A stretch of 64,000 nucleotides of DNA from Prinia subflava (GCF_021018805.1 NC_086251.1:39006767-39070766), one strand, 5' to 3'; shown: positions 1 to 13,399, numbered from the stretch's first letter. Program-made: numbers and translations. The notes: generated from the letters alone by a model not told the origin.

Positions 1-127
1 GAGTTTGTGTAGGTACTCCATTTACTTGTTCTAGCAGGGGTAGGATAAAATCCTTCTGTGCTGACCTGACTCCAGCAAGGCAAACAGAAGGCTCCTCACA
101 TACTACTCAGGCCCACACAAAGATATT

Positions 128-640
128 TCACAGGATCACACAACAGTAGGGTTAGGAGAGACCTCTTCAGATCAGTTAGTCCAACCTCCCTACAAAAGCA
201 GGGTCACCCATTGCAGATTACACAGGAACGTGTCCAGGTGGGTTTTGAATGTCTCCAGAGACAGACACTCCATGACCTTCCCGTGCTCTACCACCCTCAA
301 TGTAAAGAAGTTGTTCCTTATGTTGAGAAGGAACTTCTGGTGGTTTAGTTTATGGCCATTACTCCTAATCTGTTGCTAGGCACAAGCAAAGAGTCTAGCA
401 CCATTCTCTTGGCACCTGCCCTTGAGATATTTATATGCATTGATGAGATACCCCCTCAATCTTCTCTCCAGACTAAACAGGCTCAGCTCCTGCAGTCTTT
501 CATCATAAGAGAGAAGCTACAGACTCCTTTTCATCTCTGTGGCCTCTTCTGGACCCTTTCTAGTAGGTCCTTGTCTTTCTTGAACTGTGGAGACCGGTGT
601 TGGATCTAATACCCCAGAGGTGGCCTTCCTCGGGCTGTGT
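128..640 (-). mobile_element. CR1 LINE 3' fragment
   Basis: The plus strand reads as the reverse complement of an avian CR1 end: it opens with a CACAGGATCACA-like remnant of the CR1 terminal octamer repeat, then TCAGTTAGTCCAACCTCC and the usual downstream CR1 landmarks up to the AGAGGTGG segment near 615. It is diverged, with no intact ORF. Confidence 0.85.
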
Positions 641-1260
641 GAATATAGACACACAGGTAACCACCTGTATAGACATAGCAGGGCAACCAGCAAACTAGGG
701 CTGAAATGCAGAGAGTAGGTTTATTTCATTACCTCCCTAAGTATGCCAGAGACAAAACAAAGACACTCAGGGACATAGGCTCTGGTAGGCTTAGTTCATC
801 CTAGGAAGAGACACACAGGGAGACAGGTTGTTAGGCTTAGTTCATCCCAGAGAAAAGAGACACACAGGGACACAGGCTCTATTAAGATTAGTTCATCCTA
901 GTGGGAATATATCAAAGGGCTTTACCATGTGCAGTTCATCACAAGGCTGTGCTTTTGACCTCTCTTCCAGCAGGAGGCTCAAACCTGTCTGTGAGAGTGT
1001 GTTATCTCCACACAGGAATTCTACTCAAAACAGGCAGAGAATGAACACACCAAGCATAATAAATGGAGTTATCCCACACCAACAGTTTTATCATTCCCAG
1101 CGGTGAGGTCACTTAGCACAGAACTATTCCCTCCTCTTTGCCAAATCTTCTGGTTTTAACCCTTTCCTCCCAACAAGGGTGAAGTAAACAGGGAGGATCA
1201 CCTCCAACAACCTGCAGGCTCTCTTCATGCATCACAGGGTACCACTCTTCCTCCTGGCTG
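641..1260. mobile_element. Possible degenerate LTR-like segment containing short tandem repeats
   Basis: This follows the CR1 directly. It holds a GTAGGTTTATTTCATT stretch (AATAAA on the minus strand) and three degenerate units at 757-905, a layout seen in avian retroviral LTRs. No termini or target duplication could be defined, so this is a weak call. Confidence 0.25.
757..905. repeat. Three degenerate tandem units of 46-51 bp
   Basis: Each unit has a (G)ACACxCAGGGA-type segment, then AGGCT or AGGTT, then TTAGTTCATCC. The TTAGTTCATC word starts at 791, 837 and 888, so the periods are 46 and 51 bp. The units are clearly related but diverged. Confidence 0.7.
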
Positions 1261-3800
1261 CAAGGGCACACTGTTGGCTGATGGTCAACTTGTCATCCAC
1301 CAAATTTCCCTTCCTAATATTAGTTTCTATTATTTCTCTGTAGCTATAGCCATTTCACCCTCACATTTATCTCAGTGTACAGTTTCCAATACTCATGGAA
1401 CATGTTGTTATTCACCTCTCTGCAGATTACCAGCAATTTGCTGTTCCCACTGGGACCATAGACTGAAAAATGCCATGATTTGGTGGGAATTGTTTGGCTG
1501 CACAGTTCAAGCCCTGCTAAAATGGCTGTCTTTTCCCCAGGCTGTGGGACCTTGCAGGTCTGCAGGTGCCAACACAAGTGCTCTCATAGAAAATATGAGT
1601 GTCCTCCATCCTTGGCTGTGCCAGTCCCTCCCTGCATGGTGGAAAGGGCCAGGGTTTGCTCCTGCAGTTACTTGTTGAAACTTAACATCTCTAGAAATGC
1701 ACTCAGGTTGTCTGTTTTTTCTGTCAGCTAATCCTTTGCTTTTTCATCCCTAAGGATCCCACAAGCAGATCTGTTCCCACTGTGATTTTCAGCCTGTGTG
1801 ATGTAAGAATGCAGCTGCACTGGCTCCCTGGGGGGAAGTTTGCTTTTTGAAATTTTACATTCTCAGCTGGTGTTCAAGACATGGGCAACCAGACTTGGAC
1901 TACTCTTCCCTCATACACCTGTACCTTGGCTTCCACATTGGCAGCCTCTTTGCAAGGAGGGATTGTGCTTGGGGACCCATATTCCTTAAGGAAATACAAA
2001 ACAACAAAAGGATCTCTGCTCTAGTTCAGAAAGAGAGTTAAACAAGTAGAAATGTCCTGGGGAGAAAAAGAAAAAAAATAAAGAAAATTATGTTAGTCCC
2101 ACAACTGCAAACAAAAAAGTAATTGCTTTTGCACTGGCATCTTGAAAAGAATTCAGTGAGGCTGAGCAGGTGTCAGAGGAGGTTTTCATATTCTGTGCTG
2201 CTGAGCACAGTCTGCTGACCCCAGGCAGGAAGAAGGCATGAAGGATAAAAACTAAACTTCGGCATTCACATAACTGGTTAAGAACCTGTGTGGCTAAAAA
2301 AATCTCCTTTAAATGTAATTTAAGACACATTTTACATAATATATTTTCTTAGATCTTGCATGCCTGCATGAAGAACTTCTTGACTCTGTAAGTGATTCTC
2401 TGATGAAAACAAACAAGGGCTGATGGTGACTAAAGTGCTCCTCAACACAAGAGCAGAGCTGCAGCCAGATTCTGCCACAGCCATTCTTGCATTAAGTAGT
2501 GACTTACTCTACAAGTAGGATTTTTAGTCTCAGCCTGAGCACTGCTGGTGAAAGGTGCTACTCAGCCTGAAAAAAGAACCTGCTTAACAAGAAGAAATAC
2601 AAGCCAAAACAACAGCTTCTCCAATCACAATGGTTGAGTGGGAAGGTTAAGATTTAAGATGTGATGCTTGAGTTAGAATTTACCTTGGAAAGTGGAGTTA
2701 GATCATCTTTTCTGCAGTTTTCCTCAAAGCCATCCTGCTTCCTGCTCTGAAGATCTAGTCTGCAAAATTGGACTCAGAGCCACAGTGTTCAGCCCAGACC
2801 TATCAGTAGTATTGCTTGTGCACTGATTTACACTGACAAGAATAAAATCAGAAATGAATTAATCGTGTTGCTCAGCCTCCTGTATATCAGCATTCGATGT
2901 CACTCTGCCTTGAGCCTTCAGTGTGATTTAAACGTGCATTGCGCAAGGGCCTCCAGTCTTCATTAAAAGAGTCCTTATCTCAGCTAATTACTTGAACATT
3001 TCCAATGGCATGAGCTGCTCCAAGATTGGGTTTGTCTGGCTTTCAGCCTCCATTTTTGTTCTTTCTGCCTAGACTGGAGAGGGATGTCCTCTAGGAAGAC
3101 TCAAGTATAGCTGATCCTGTGGATCAGCCCTATTACTGCAAAGGGTTCAGGAATAAAATCCCATATGTGTCTTTACATAACTGCTAGCATTATAACTCTA
3201 TGTGTCTCTGGGAAGAGATCTTTATGATACAATGAAATGATGTTTCAGTCTTGTTTTTGTTAAGCTGAGCAGAGATAATGTTTCAAGCATTTTAGGTTTT
3301 TATTTTGGTCTTTCTTGGATTAGTTTGTGGTGCTTGTTTGCGTGTTCTCCTGCAGTGTATTTTGAAGATATGGATACAGCCAGTTGTGATCTAGCACTGA
3401 TCTCAAGAGAAACAGAGATGGAACAAAATCACTTCCTTCCTCTGGCTTTCCAAATTGTTCTTCAAAATCCAATTATTACAGTATCCTTTTTCACCCTCTA
3501 TTTGTATGTCAGTTTCCACTGAACTGATTTACTAGATCTCTCAGACTCTGCTTCCCAGCCATCTTTTCCCTATTCCTTCTGTAGGACCAGTATTTTTCAG
3601 TCCTTAATACACTGCTTTCTTGTGGCAGTATGGAAATGCATTTTTAAGGACCCATTTTTCAAAGGAACATGGACTGCACTTTATGGTTGCCTTTTTTACT
3701 CACATTCTTTCCTATACTTTGGGTGCCAGGGACGGGAAGGGAAATGGATGGCCCTTCTAGCTTCAACAAAGTGATAGATTAGCTCAGCCATCTTGCCATT
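1261..3800. other. Intergenic DNA, no gene seen
   Basis: Mostly unique AT-rich sequence. Short open frames have no recognisable domain or splice context. The stretch at about 2840-3070 looks like a conserved non-coding element and is listed separately. Confidence 0.5.
2840..3070. promoter_or_regulatory. Candidate conserved non-coding element
   Basis: The segment is repeat-free and of high complexity, with TTAATCG and CTAATTAC homeodomain-type cores, a GATTTAAACG block and TTGCGCAA-like symmetry. Conservation is suspected from texture alone. Confidence 0.3.
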
Positions 3801-4015
3801 GAATCATGGGTAGATGAGGAATGGTTTGAGTTGGGAAGGACCTTAAAGATCCTCTAGTTCAAACCTCCCTGCCACGGACAAGAACGTCTTCCACTGGACT
3901 GTGTTGCTCAGGGCCCCATTCAACCTAGTCTTGAACCTTTCCAGAGTTGAGACATCCATAGCTTCTCTGGGCAACCTGTTCCTGTGTCTTACCATGATAT
4001 TGACAGGAGAGAGAA
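3801..4015 (-). mobile_element. CR1 LINE 3' fragment
   Basis: Plus-strand landmarks are GAATGGTTTGAGTTGGGAAG, ACCTTAAAGATCCTCTAGTTC and TCTCTGGGCAACCTGTTCC, the reverse complement of the well-known avian CR1 3' region. It is truncated at both ends. Confidence 0.9.
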
Positions 4016-6120
4016 AAGATTTTCTGCCATGTGTGTATGTTTTAACTTGGGAAAAATAATGTGAAGAGCTGGAAAAATACAAAACATTGTGCAATTGACT
4101 TCTTAAGGAATCCCAGCCATGTTGTGCACTGAGGCAGAGATTTCATTAGAGAAATTCAGTGTGATCAGTCGCCTAAAGCTTATACAGTGTAAGTAAGCCC
4201 AAAGGGCTACCTAAACTCTGGAATGTCCTGGTGTTTGAAGGGTGAACTTTGCAAATAAAAAGACACTTAAATATATTTGTGTATGGAACAGCTGTTATTT
4301 ATTTCTCCTAGGAAATGGCCTCTGGATAAGCATGAGACAGATCATGAGGTTTCCATTAAAGTTGAGCAAGTGCCTTACCTACCACTCTAGAAGTACAGGT
4401 CGATGCAGGAGCTTTTAGACTGTATATTTTGCCTTCCAATTACACCCCTAACAGTGTTGAGTACTGGCTTTCTGAAGTGTGCAGTGTCCAGCAACACTGC
4501 ATCCTCAATGCATTTACTTGCTTCCTGTACAATTTTTCTTCTCTTTTGGCCGGTGAGGAAGGTTCTGATGGTTTATTGCCTCACATTTAGAAAGCTTCTA
4601 CTCCCATGTGGAGCTGTTCCCCTGCTGACAGGCTTAGAAGCTGTTCTGCTGTAGATAAATACTGGTTCCATATATACACAGTAAACAAAACAACCAACCA
4701 ACCAACTAAACAAATAAACAAACACCCCCCTCCCCAAACCAAACCAAACCAAACCAAAACCCCCCAAAACTCACATACAAACAACAACAGTAACAAAATG
4801 TTAAGATGAACTTATTTATTTTCATTATTTTTTTCAATCGCTTTTGTTTCTGATAGCAAAAGTTATCTGCATTGAAGTTAAGATCTGCTATTCTTTAATC
4901 CCCAGGAAAATGATTACTATAATTTAAGAAAATTATATTCTCCCTAATTAAGCTGTTTTCAGACAATTAAATTGCTTCCTGATTTTCATAATTGTCTCTT
5001 TGCTAAGATCTACCTCTTTCCTGATTAGCAAGGTGGGAAAAACCCTTTGCTTTTGCTCTGTACAATATTTAGCAGTTAGGAAACACATTTCAGCAAATAT
5101 AATAAGTCAGACTTTTCTTCCACATGACCTACCCTATATTTGCTGCTCTGGCTTCACAAAGTCAGATCAAATAGCAGAGGGGCCAGAAGGGTGACCAGAA
5201 AAGTAGGAGCAAACCTGTTTTGGAGAGTCCTGTGATCTAACAAGCATGGGAGGCACCATACCCTGACAGGCTAGGATGACTCTCTCCATCACCCACAGCT
5301 TCCATGAGGTAAAGCCTTGGCTTCCCAACCAGCCCTGGTTAGTCAGCTGGATGTGCTGCCCACACTGCCTCTCTCTGCAGTGCAGCAGAGGAGCAGGTTG
5401 AGAAGATGTGTTTGAAAAATGCTAGTACCATGGCACTGCCTCACACTTACAGAGCACACAGAAATCACACTCTCAATGGCTGCATTCCTTATGCTGCTTT
5501 AGCCATTTCACCTGCACTTTTCTGTCCCTGTAGTGGTCACATTTGAGACTCCAAATCTCCCAAGAGCTGAACATGGCTACTCCATGACAACACACTTTTG
5601 CTTTCTCTCTTTCTCTCTGCATGTTCTTTCTTCCCTTTACTTTTTCTCTCCCTTCTTCTCTCTCTCTCTCTCTCTCTTTTTTTTTACACTAGGGCATTAG
5701 CTGTTAATATAAGCAGTCTAGCTCTTGTTGTAATGTACAAGTGTCCTAGGGGACTAGGTGTTACGGGGCTCTGGGAATGTTGTGTGGCTTTTGGCCTGTG
5801 ACACATGCACAGTGAAAGTCCTGTGAATGTTTTCACATGGCTGCCCCTTCCTCTGCCCCTTCAAGGGTGCTGTTCCAACCAATCCAGAGAGTGAATACCC
5901 TGAAGTTGAGTTTTGAAGGGAAATATGTGGATGGGGAGTCACTGTTTCAAAGGATCTGTTGCTAATTTGGAATGCAGATACTGGCAAAGGGCTTTCTGGG
6001 AAATGAAGATTACATATTAGTCAAAGGCTGTGGACTAGAGCTATGTGCATTTGAAGGAGAGAAACATATATTAGGCAAACATCACTGTCAGGTGATGAAT
6101 CAGGTCAAACCCTCAGCTGG
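4016..6120. other. Intergenic DNA with simple repeats
   Basis: No gene recognised. An A/C-rich stretch of CAAC- and CAAAC-type repeats runs at about 4685-4800, and a CT-dinucleotide tract at about 5655-5680 is followed by T9. The rest is unique AT-rich sequence. Confidence 0.55.
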
Positions 6121-6184
6121 GGATGGATGGATGGATGGATGGATGGATGGATGGATGGATGGATGGATGGATGGATGGATGGAT
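6121..6184. repeat. (GGAT)16 microsatellite
   Basis: An uninterrupted tetranucleotide array of 16 units, ending at the variant ATAGATGA. It is likely length-polymorphic. Confidence 0.98.
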
Positions 6185-6694
6185 AGATGATGTTCCTGCT
6201 GCTGTGGTGATGAGCACCAACTGAATATCTGGGTCATGATGCTTTGAAAGGTAGGGATAAAGATGAAGGGACCACAGCTAAACACATGAGGGGTAGATTA
6301 TTTTATAGCAGGCCTTTGAAAATGTAGAATTCATCAACTTGTGATTTTCACAGGTCTGCCACTGTAATATTTTCAGTGTCCCAGTCCTTGAGGTCAAATG
6401 ACGAAGTGACACCACATGCAAACACAAGCCATTTTAGCTCTCATTGAGCTGAACGATCTCTTCTGAAAAGGTAAAATAGATCAAACAACAAAATTGTTCC
6501 TCAAACAGAAACTGGGAGGCAAAAAGGTTATCCCTTTTTCTTTAAATCTCACGATTATTTATGTTGGCCTCATGGTTTTTGAGATATGACTCACTGATTT
6601 TTAATACTTGCATAGCATGGTCTGGAACACGTGGCACAGGCACATAAACATAAACACAAACACAGTAATATAGCCAGAAATATTCCTTCGTTTG

Positions 6695-7279
6695 TGTGGT
6701 GGGTTGACCTTGGCAGGATACCTGGTGGCCACCAAGCTGCTCTACCACTCTCCATCCCAGCCGAACAGGGGAGAGAAAATAAGACAGAAAACAATTTACA
6801 GGTTGAGATAAGGCAGTTTACTAAAGCAGAAGTTTGCATGCTCTTATGCAAAGAGGAAAAAAAAGTTTATTCTCTATTTCCTATCAATAAGGGATGTTCA
6901 GTCACTTCCTGAGAAACAAGGCTTCAGCACCTGTAGTGCTTGCTTCAGAAGGCAAACACTGTACATAACAAATGCCCCCCCATTCCTCCTCCTTCCCTTC
7001 ACTTTTGTATCTGAGCTGATGTCACACGGTATGGTTTATCCCTCTGGTCACTTCAGATCAGCTGGCCTGGTTATGCCCCCTCCCAGGATCTGCCTGCTCC
7101 CAGTCCCTTGGTGGGGGAGAAAGTAGGGAGACACCACTGATGCTGTGCCAGCCCTGCCCAGTAGTAGCCAAAAAACTGGTGTGATATCCACACCTTTCCA
7201 GCTACCTTTCTAGCTGTCAGCACAGCACTGTGAGGGCTGCTGTGGGAAACACTAACTCCAGCTCAGCCGGACCAGCACA
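6695..7279. mobile_element. Solo LTR of an avian endogenous retrovirus
   Basis: It opens TGTGGTGGGTTGACC and closes GCCGGACCAGCACA, giving TG...CA termini. Inner landmarks are GGTTGAGATAAGGCAGTTTA, TGATGCTGTGCCAGC and CACAGCACTGTGAGGGCTGC, which I recognise from a common avian LTR family. Flanks GTTTG (6690-6694) and GTTAG (7280-7284) look like a 5-bp target duplication with one mismatch. No internal retroviral sequence is present. Confidence 0.85.
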
Positions 7280-10200
7280 GTTAGAGATATTCATGTGAGT
7301 CTTAGATATCTCCTACAGTCTCCTCCTTTTTACATTTCCAATCAAAAAAAAAAAGAAGTCCTGAAAACAAATGGTTTCGCCTTCCTGATGTGAGAAGCTG
7401 CTTTGTCGCAATGTCGAAAGTCATTGTTATTATTAACTGCCTCTTTTGGCTTTCAAATTGTTCCATGAGGACTGATTTTATATTAGCTTCATTTCTCCAT
7501 TAATAATTTTATGAGAGGAAGATTAATGGCAGTCAAAGAGAGGTTCTAGCACAGCCAGCACTGAAAGAAACACAGATGGCAGGGCAATAGTTAAGGAGCA
7601 GTAGTCCTGGGGGACTAAGAAGCATGAAAATGAGGGAAAGATGGAGCCATTTTGTCCATAGGGGGTTTTTTGGAGAGTCAAAGCTCTGCTCTCAGCCTCA
7701 CTTTGGTTGTTCTCAGGAATGCTGACACTCATTTTCTTCAACTTTCTGCCTTTTTCACCTTGTGCTTTAACAGCCTGTCTCAAAGGGCGTTAATGAAGTA
7801 CAAATAAGTTTTGTCTGTGGAAAAGAATCCTGCAGAAAATACCATGCGTTGGAAGCGATCCTTCCCAACACCTGCATGTCCCCTCCAAACCAAGGGCTGA
7901 GCTAGCTGGAATATGTTATGAGTGATACACAGATGATCAGTAAACTCTTTGCTTGGCATCCCTTTTTCATTATGCTGCCATTTTAGAGAAATGTTTTTAT
8001 AGCCTCTGCTTGATTTTTCATCAGATCCCTTCCTCCCTGTGATTCCTCCCTTCCTGCTTCCTACAGAATGTGGCCAGCTGGTTACTGCTAAATTTAAACA
8101 AAGATGTGCTACTTGTAACTCTCTTTGCTTCATGCACACAATATTACTAGCCTAACTCATCTAGCAAGAAGTATTTCTATTTTGATGTGCACAGAAACTG
8201 TGAGCCCAGATGAAGGTCAATGAAGGCTGTTGCATAGATAGATCATGCTGACAGGGAGTGCTCTAACTGGTTGTTTGTTTTTTGGTTTTTTTTTTGCAGC
8301 AAAGTGCTGATTCAGTGGAATTGGGAAATTTGAGGGGTACATGTGAATAAAGTTCAATATGTGGGAGCTTGATGGGAACTCAAAATTGGCGGTCCAAGGG
8401 AAATCCACAGAGCACCTCCAGCATCCACCAGAGCAAAGCATGGCCCAGGTCTCCATCAGTGCTGTAATTCTGTCATGCTGACACACTATAAAACACCCAG
8501 CATCTTCTTTGAAATAGAAATCCTCCTTTCTCATCAGCTCTAATTACAACAGCATACCTTGTTTAAACAACCCGTAAAATAGGGCATCAACAAAGAAGTG
8601 ACTCCTTGCATCTCTGGGATTCATGCAGCATCCAAGAGCTCAAACATCAAGGAGAAAACAGCAGGTAGTTTAACTCCCAAGATCTCTCCCCTGCTGTTGT
8701 TATCATTGACAATGAAGGCAGTGTTGTAAGTGCAGAGTGCAATGGACAATTCATGCACTTACCATATCTTGTGCTCTAGCTACAGGCGCGTGATTTTCTG
8801 AAGAAATGATGACAGGATCAAACATATTCTGGCAGATACTCACAAAATCAGAGCCCCTTTCACTCAGTAAATGACCGTAAAAATGCTTTGAAGATGACAA
8901 TAAAAAGTTATTTAATCATGTTCAAAACAGAAGCACCTGCCAAGTCAATATGTCATTTTTTTTTACATGATTGGCTGATACAGTGACAATAGTGAAAAAT
9001 GCAAAGTGATGCTGTTAGGAGCAGCTACTGGCCTGATTCCATAGTAGGCATAGCCTGATGGTGGAGAGAGAGAGCAAGGAAAGAGGAAAGAAAAAGCAAG
9101 ACAGGCACACATACATTTCCTCGGCCTCCTGATTTTTCAACTCTTTTCTCAGCTGTTACAAAGTACCCTTGAAAACCTGGTCTGAAAATGTCCCTAGCAG
9201 CCCCCATTTTCTGTGAAGTCAGTGCTAGAGGGAGAAAAGATAGTGACCAAAAGGAGACCTAAGACACAGTGGATGATTTTCATGCTGCTGTAGCACAGAG
9301 GAAAACGTGCTAGGGAGAAGGGTGAGGATCTGGCCTTCTGCTGCCAGCATTGCCTCAGGGTATCTGCACACTGGTAGGTGGGTGCTGCTAGAAACAGAGT
9401 GTTACGTGCAGCTGGACACAGATTTTTCAAGCAGCCCAGGAGAGCCAGCAGCTGCCATCAGCAGTGTGCTCTGTGGGGCCACACCATGCAGCAAACAAGA
9501 GCCTGTACTGCTGCACAGCCTCACCCTATCCTTGCAACTGCATCCACTTCAAATTCAGCAACTCTTCTAGGCAAGCTGTTTACCTGGTGGCTGGTATACA
9601 CAACTGTAACACTGAAGAGCTTTCTAGCTATACCTGGTGCAAACCCCTCTTTTTGATACTGATTGATGGGGTTCTTTCATGATTATTTGGAAGCAAAGTA
9701 GCCTAAGAGCGGTGATAATTTGCATTCTGGTATCTGAAGTCCACCAGGTATCAAAGGTAAATGTTCATACTTAAAGGCCAGAAAGGTCAGTTCTGACCAA
9801 GCACTGTCATCTCTAGTACACTATGAGCCATAGGGATCCCTGGAATTCATTCTTAGCACAAGGCACATATCTATGACTAAATGAGAACATTTTTACTGAA
9901 ATATCTCATGTAATTATTTCAGAGTCAGGGATTTCATCACCAAATCCTGGTAAAAAGGCCTTATTTTTCTGCTAGTTAGGAATTGTGACAAATTTCAGAG
10001 TAGGTTTTGTCAAACAATTGAACCTCATTAAACTGTGCCAGCTGAACAGAAAGGCCTTTTATGCCCAAGATTATGTTTGCTGTGTGAGTGCTTTTGCTTC
10101 AATTTCTCCACCAGCCTCTTTGATAAGCTAGAATAGACAGGACACCTACCCCAACCTTCACTGCTCAGGATGATGGCCAAGCCTTCACCTTTCATGCAGT

Positions 10201-12249
10201 TCTTTGTTCATGGTAAGCTTTCTGGAAAGAGTTCACTACCTGGTGGCCAATATGCATGGGGCTGGTCCAATGCTCACTGTGTGAGGAAAAGGAATTTGCA
10301 CTATTTAGGCTTTTGGAGAAAAGGCTGAGTATCATTACTAGGGCTCAGAAACTCCTATTCCCTGTATCTTAGCTGTTCTCATTTCTCAAGAAGCAGCAGC
10401 TATCAGGGACTCAAGTCCAGTAAGACACTACCTTAAACAATGAACTGCAACTTGTGAAGGTCACTGAGTACAGGGAGAGCCAGAACTGGGCTTCTCCACA
10501 AACAAAGTTGGACACGACCTGTTTCTGAAAGCAAAGTGAGCTCACTGTGATCCTGAAGCATCAGCTAGGCTCTCAGCAAGAGTGGGAGGCCTATTCCTGT
10601 CAAATGCTACGAGGCACAAGGGGACGAAATTCCAAAAGGTTCTACAGACATGACCTGCACTTAGTTAACAACACAGTCCAGATGGGTCACTAACCAAGAC
10701 ATACACACTGCAAGGCTGCCAGGAGCCTTTCCTAAGTAAGTGACAAGAGAATTTTGAGCATGGCAGAGCTCTGCTTCAGAGATGGTGTTTTTCATCTGTT
10801 GTAATTTTTAAAATTCATGTGTGTATATACAAGGACAAATGATGGATGCACATTGGCAGAGGTACACTCATCTGGTTCATGAAGTATCACAAAGAGGCTT
10901 GATCATATGCTCTTTCAAATTATTGTCCAAAAAATAGAGGCAATCTGGTGACTCGTTTTGATGTCTCAGTTCTAAGTTAACAAATATGTACCCGGGGGCT
11001 CCCCCTGAAACAGGGCTGGATCTTTACAAAGTCAATAGTTTATTTACTGACTAAGAATAAAGTGCCCAGGGATACATTTGAAGATGTTAGCAATGCTTTT
11101 CATTAGCTGAAGATGGTATTAGGTCTTGATCATGGTATGCTTATTCATTAGATTCAGTGAAATTCACAGGCCTGTTTACAGGGTGAAAGCAGCAATGAGA
11201 CCTGGTGGGGAAAAAGAAAGAGAAAACAGAAGCTATGCATTCACCCCTTTGAGGAGGAGGCAAAAAAATCCAAACCAGCAACTGAAATGAATTTGTGCCC
11301 TATCAAAACACAAGTCAAAGTAACAGAAAATACACTGAAAGGTGCTGAGTTTCTCTTGCCCCGAAGCTGTTATCAATGGCATTTGTTAAGAAGTACCTCC
11401 TAGATACAGCTTAACCAGTGGCAAAGTTAACTATTTTCCTTGCTAAATGTGCTTAAAATTTAGACAGGAAAAAATAGTATTTTCAGTCCCACCCTACGCT
11501 CTTCACAAGACTTTTTCTTTACCGTAAGTCTCCATAGACTATTGAATTATGTCATTATTTAATACATTCTTCTTTCTACTTGGATGCATTAAATTAAGGG
11601 GGATGCTTGTCTCCATGCTTGAACATGACTCTACCATCCTCCCCGCATCCCTGCTGAGACGACTTCACTGATCCTGCAGGAGCACCTGGTTAGCCTTTTC
11701 CAGTGCCCGGGAATTGCCCCTTTCCCACTCCCTGGACTTGGTAAAATGCAACACTCACAAAATGCACGGGTTTTGTGAAGTAACCCACACCAGGTGACAT
11801 TGCAGCGAGTTGTCAGAGAAAATCACCACAAACTGGGATTGGGAAGGACATCCTCTGTCGTTACCTGGATGTACAATAGCTCATAAAAGCAGTAATTTAA
11901 GGAAGCCCTCCTATTTTACAGAGCCTTCCTCTGGCCTTGTGTGGACTCGTAGACAGAACAGCAGCTCAGATGAGTGCGAAGCCAGGGAAGGACCCTTCCG
12001 TGCCTGCAAACACTGGGGAAGCTGACGAAGGGTAGGTTTGTGCTGAGGAGGAGCAGTCTTGTCCCATTGTCTTTGTTTCCTTTTCTAATGACGTTACCAC
12101 ACTATTTCCACAGATGATCCTGCTGCATTGCTGGGTAGTAAAGGGTTAAAATGGAGGGCAGCATCTGTACTTTTAGAACTACATGTGACAAAGTCCATTG
12201 CTTGAAGTCTAGGTCCTTTCTCCCCCGCCGCCCCCCCGCGCCTCCCCTG
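7280..12249. other. Intergenic DNA, no gene seen
   Basis: Unique sequence with scattered short open frames that lack domains or codon bias. A C-rich patch (CCCCCGCCGCCCCCCCGCGCC-like) lies at about 12220-12245. The segment at about 9890-10080 is moderately AT-rich and repeat-free, but nothing specific can be assigned. Confidence 0.5.
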
Positions 12250-12620
12250 CTTCCAGTAATCATTTATTATAGAGGGGTTTTATGATACAAATTTGATAAT
12301 CTCCCATACACATTGGCACTGTTCTAATTGGAGTTGTAAGCCCATAAAATTCAAGCCCTTTGTTTTCATGAAGGCCACAAGGTTTTAAAAGATGCTATTG
12401 TACCACCTAAAACCCATAAAATTGTCACTAGGGACTGATTAAACAGTCCTGAATTGAAACAGTGCGGATTTTGTCTAGGTCCTTTTCATGCACAACAATG
12501 CTCTTTTCAACCTCCAAGACAAAAGGAGGTTTAAGGAGCGATTCCCTGGGAGATTCTTCTAAGATAACCCCATCCATATGGGAGACAAGGTGGCCAGCAG
12601 CTGAGACGGAAAAAAAAAAA
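12250..12620. promoter_or_regulatory. Candidate conserved enhancer 3' of NKX2-8
   Basis: A high-complexity, repeat-free segment about 1.6 kb beyond the NKX2-8 stop. It carries TTTTATGATAC and an 11-bp direct repeat CCCATAAAATT at 12341-12351 and 12413-12423. CATAAAA is a CDX/posterior-HOX-type core. It also contains AATCATTTATTATAG and CTAATTGGAG. It ends at a poly-A run near 12609. Confidence 0.4.
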
Positions 12621-13399
12621 AAAGAGATTTTGGATGGCAGGAGAAAAAATAAAGGGAAAGGGGCAGGGGAACGACAACAACAATCAAAAATCAAAACTCA
12701 CCAATCAACCAAGCAATAAAACCAAACCCAGGTGACACAGTAGGTCTGTTTCCCCAGGTTCTTCCCGCACAGCCCAGAGGTCTGATCCGCTCTGCGCCTC
12801 CGTCTTGGCACACGGCCCCTGTCCAAGCAGGGAAGGGGATGGAGGTGGACGACTGGCGTCCCTTCGTTCTCCCCAGCCTGTCCTGCACTGTAGCTGGGTC
12901 TGATCCTCCCGCACCGAGAACAGAGGCCCAGGTGGAGAACAAGCAGCCCAGGTGGAGGGTGCGAAGCCCTGGGTAAGGTAGGGCTGGGAGGAGAGCGAGG
13001 CCATTCTGGCGAGAGAGGCGGCCAAAATCACCCACGGAAACCGGAGTGTGCTTTTGGTCGCCTCCTCATCCCCGATGACTGCACCTCCCAGTCACTCTCC
13101 GTGGGCTCCCTGGGATGTGCATGCAGCACACCACATCCCAGGGGCATACCTCGTCCAAAATTATCCTCTTCCTGGGAATAAATTAAAAAATATATAACAA
13201 AATCCCCACTCAAATATCTTCTGCGGATCCCTTTCCGGCGACACATTTTCCTCGGCGGCCAAATTGTCTGCATCAGTCCCCGTGGGGTCTTTGCCCCAAA
13301 CATTCCCTCCGCATTCTTGATCCGCAGGTGCCGTCGGAAGGATGGAAGCAGCCTGTCTAGTCCTTATTTCAGGGACCTGGGTTTGGCTTTGTAGGGGAT
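12621..13399. other. Moderately GC-rich intergenic DNA
   Basis: Overlapping minus-strand open frames of 88-114 codons lie here, but they have no recognised domain and overlap in several frames. No repeat family was recognised. Confidence 0.45.

Noticed and set aside
6100..6285. Open frame with His-Pro-Ser-Ile repeats
   Set aside because: It is a translation of the (GGAT)n microsatellite.
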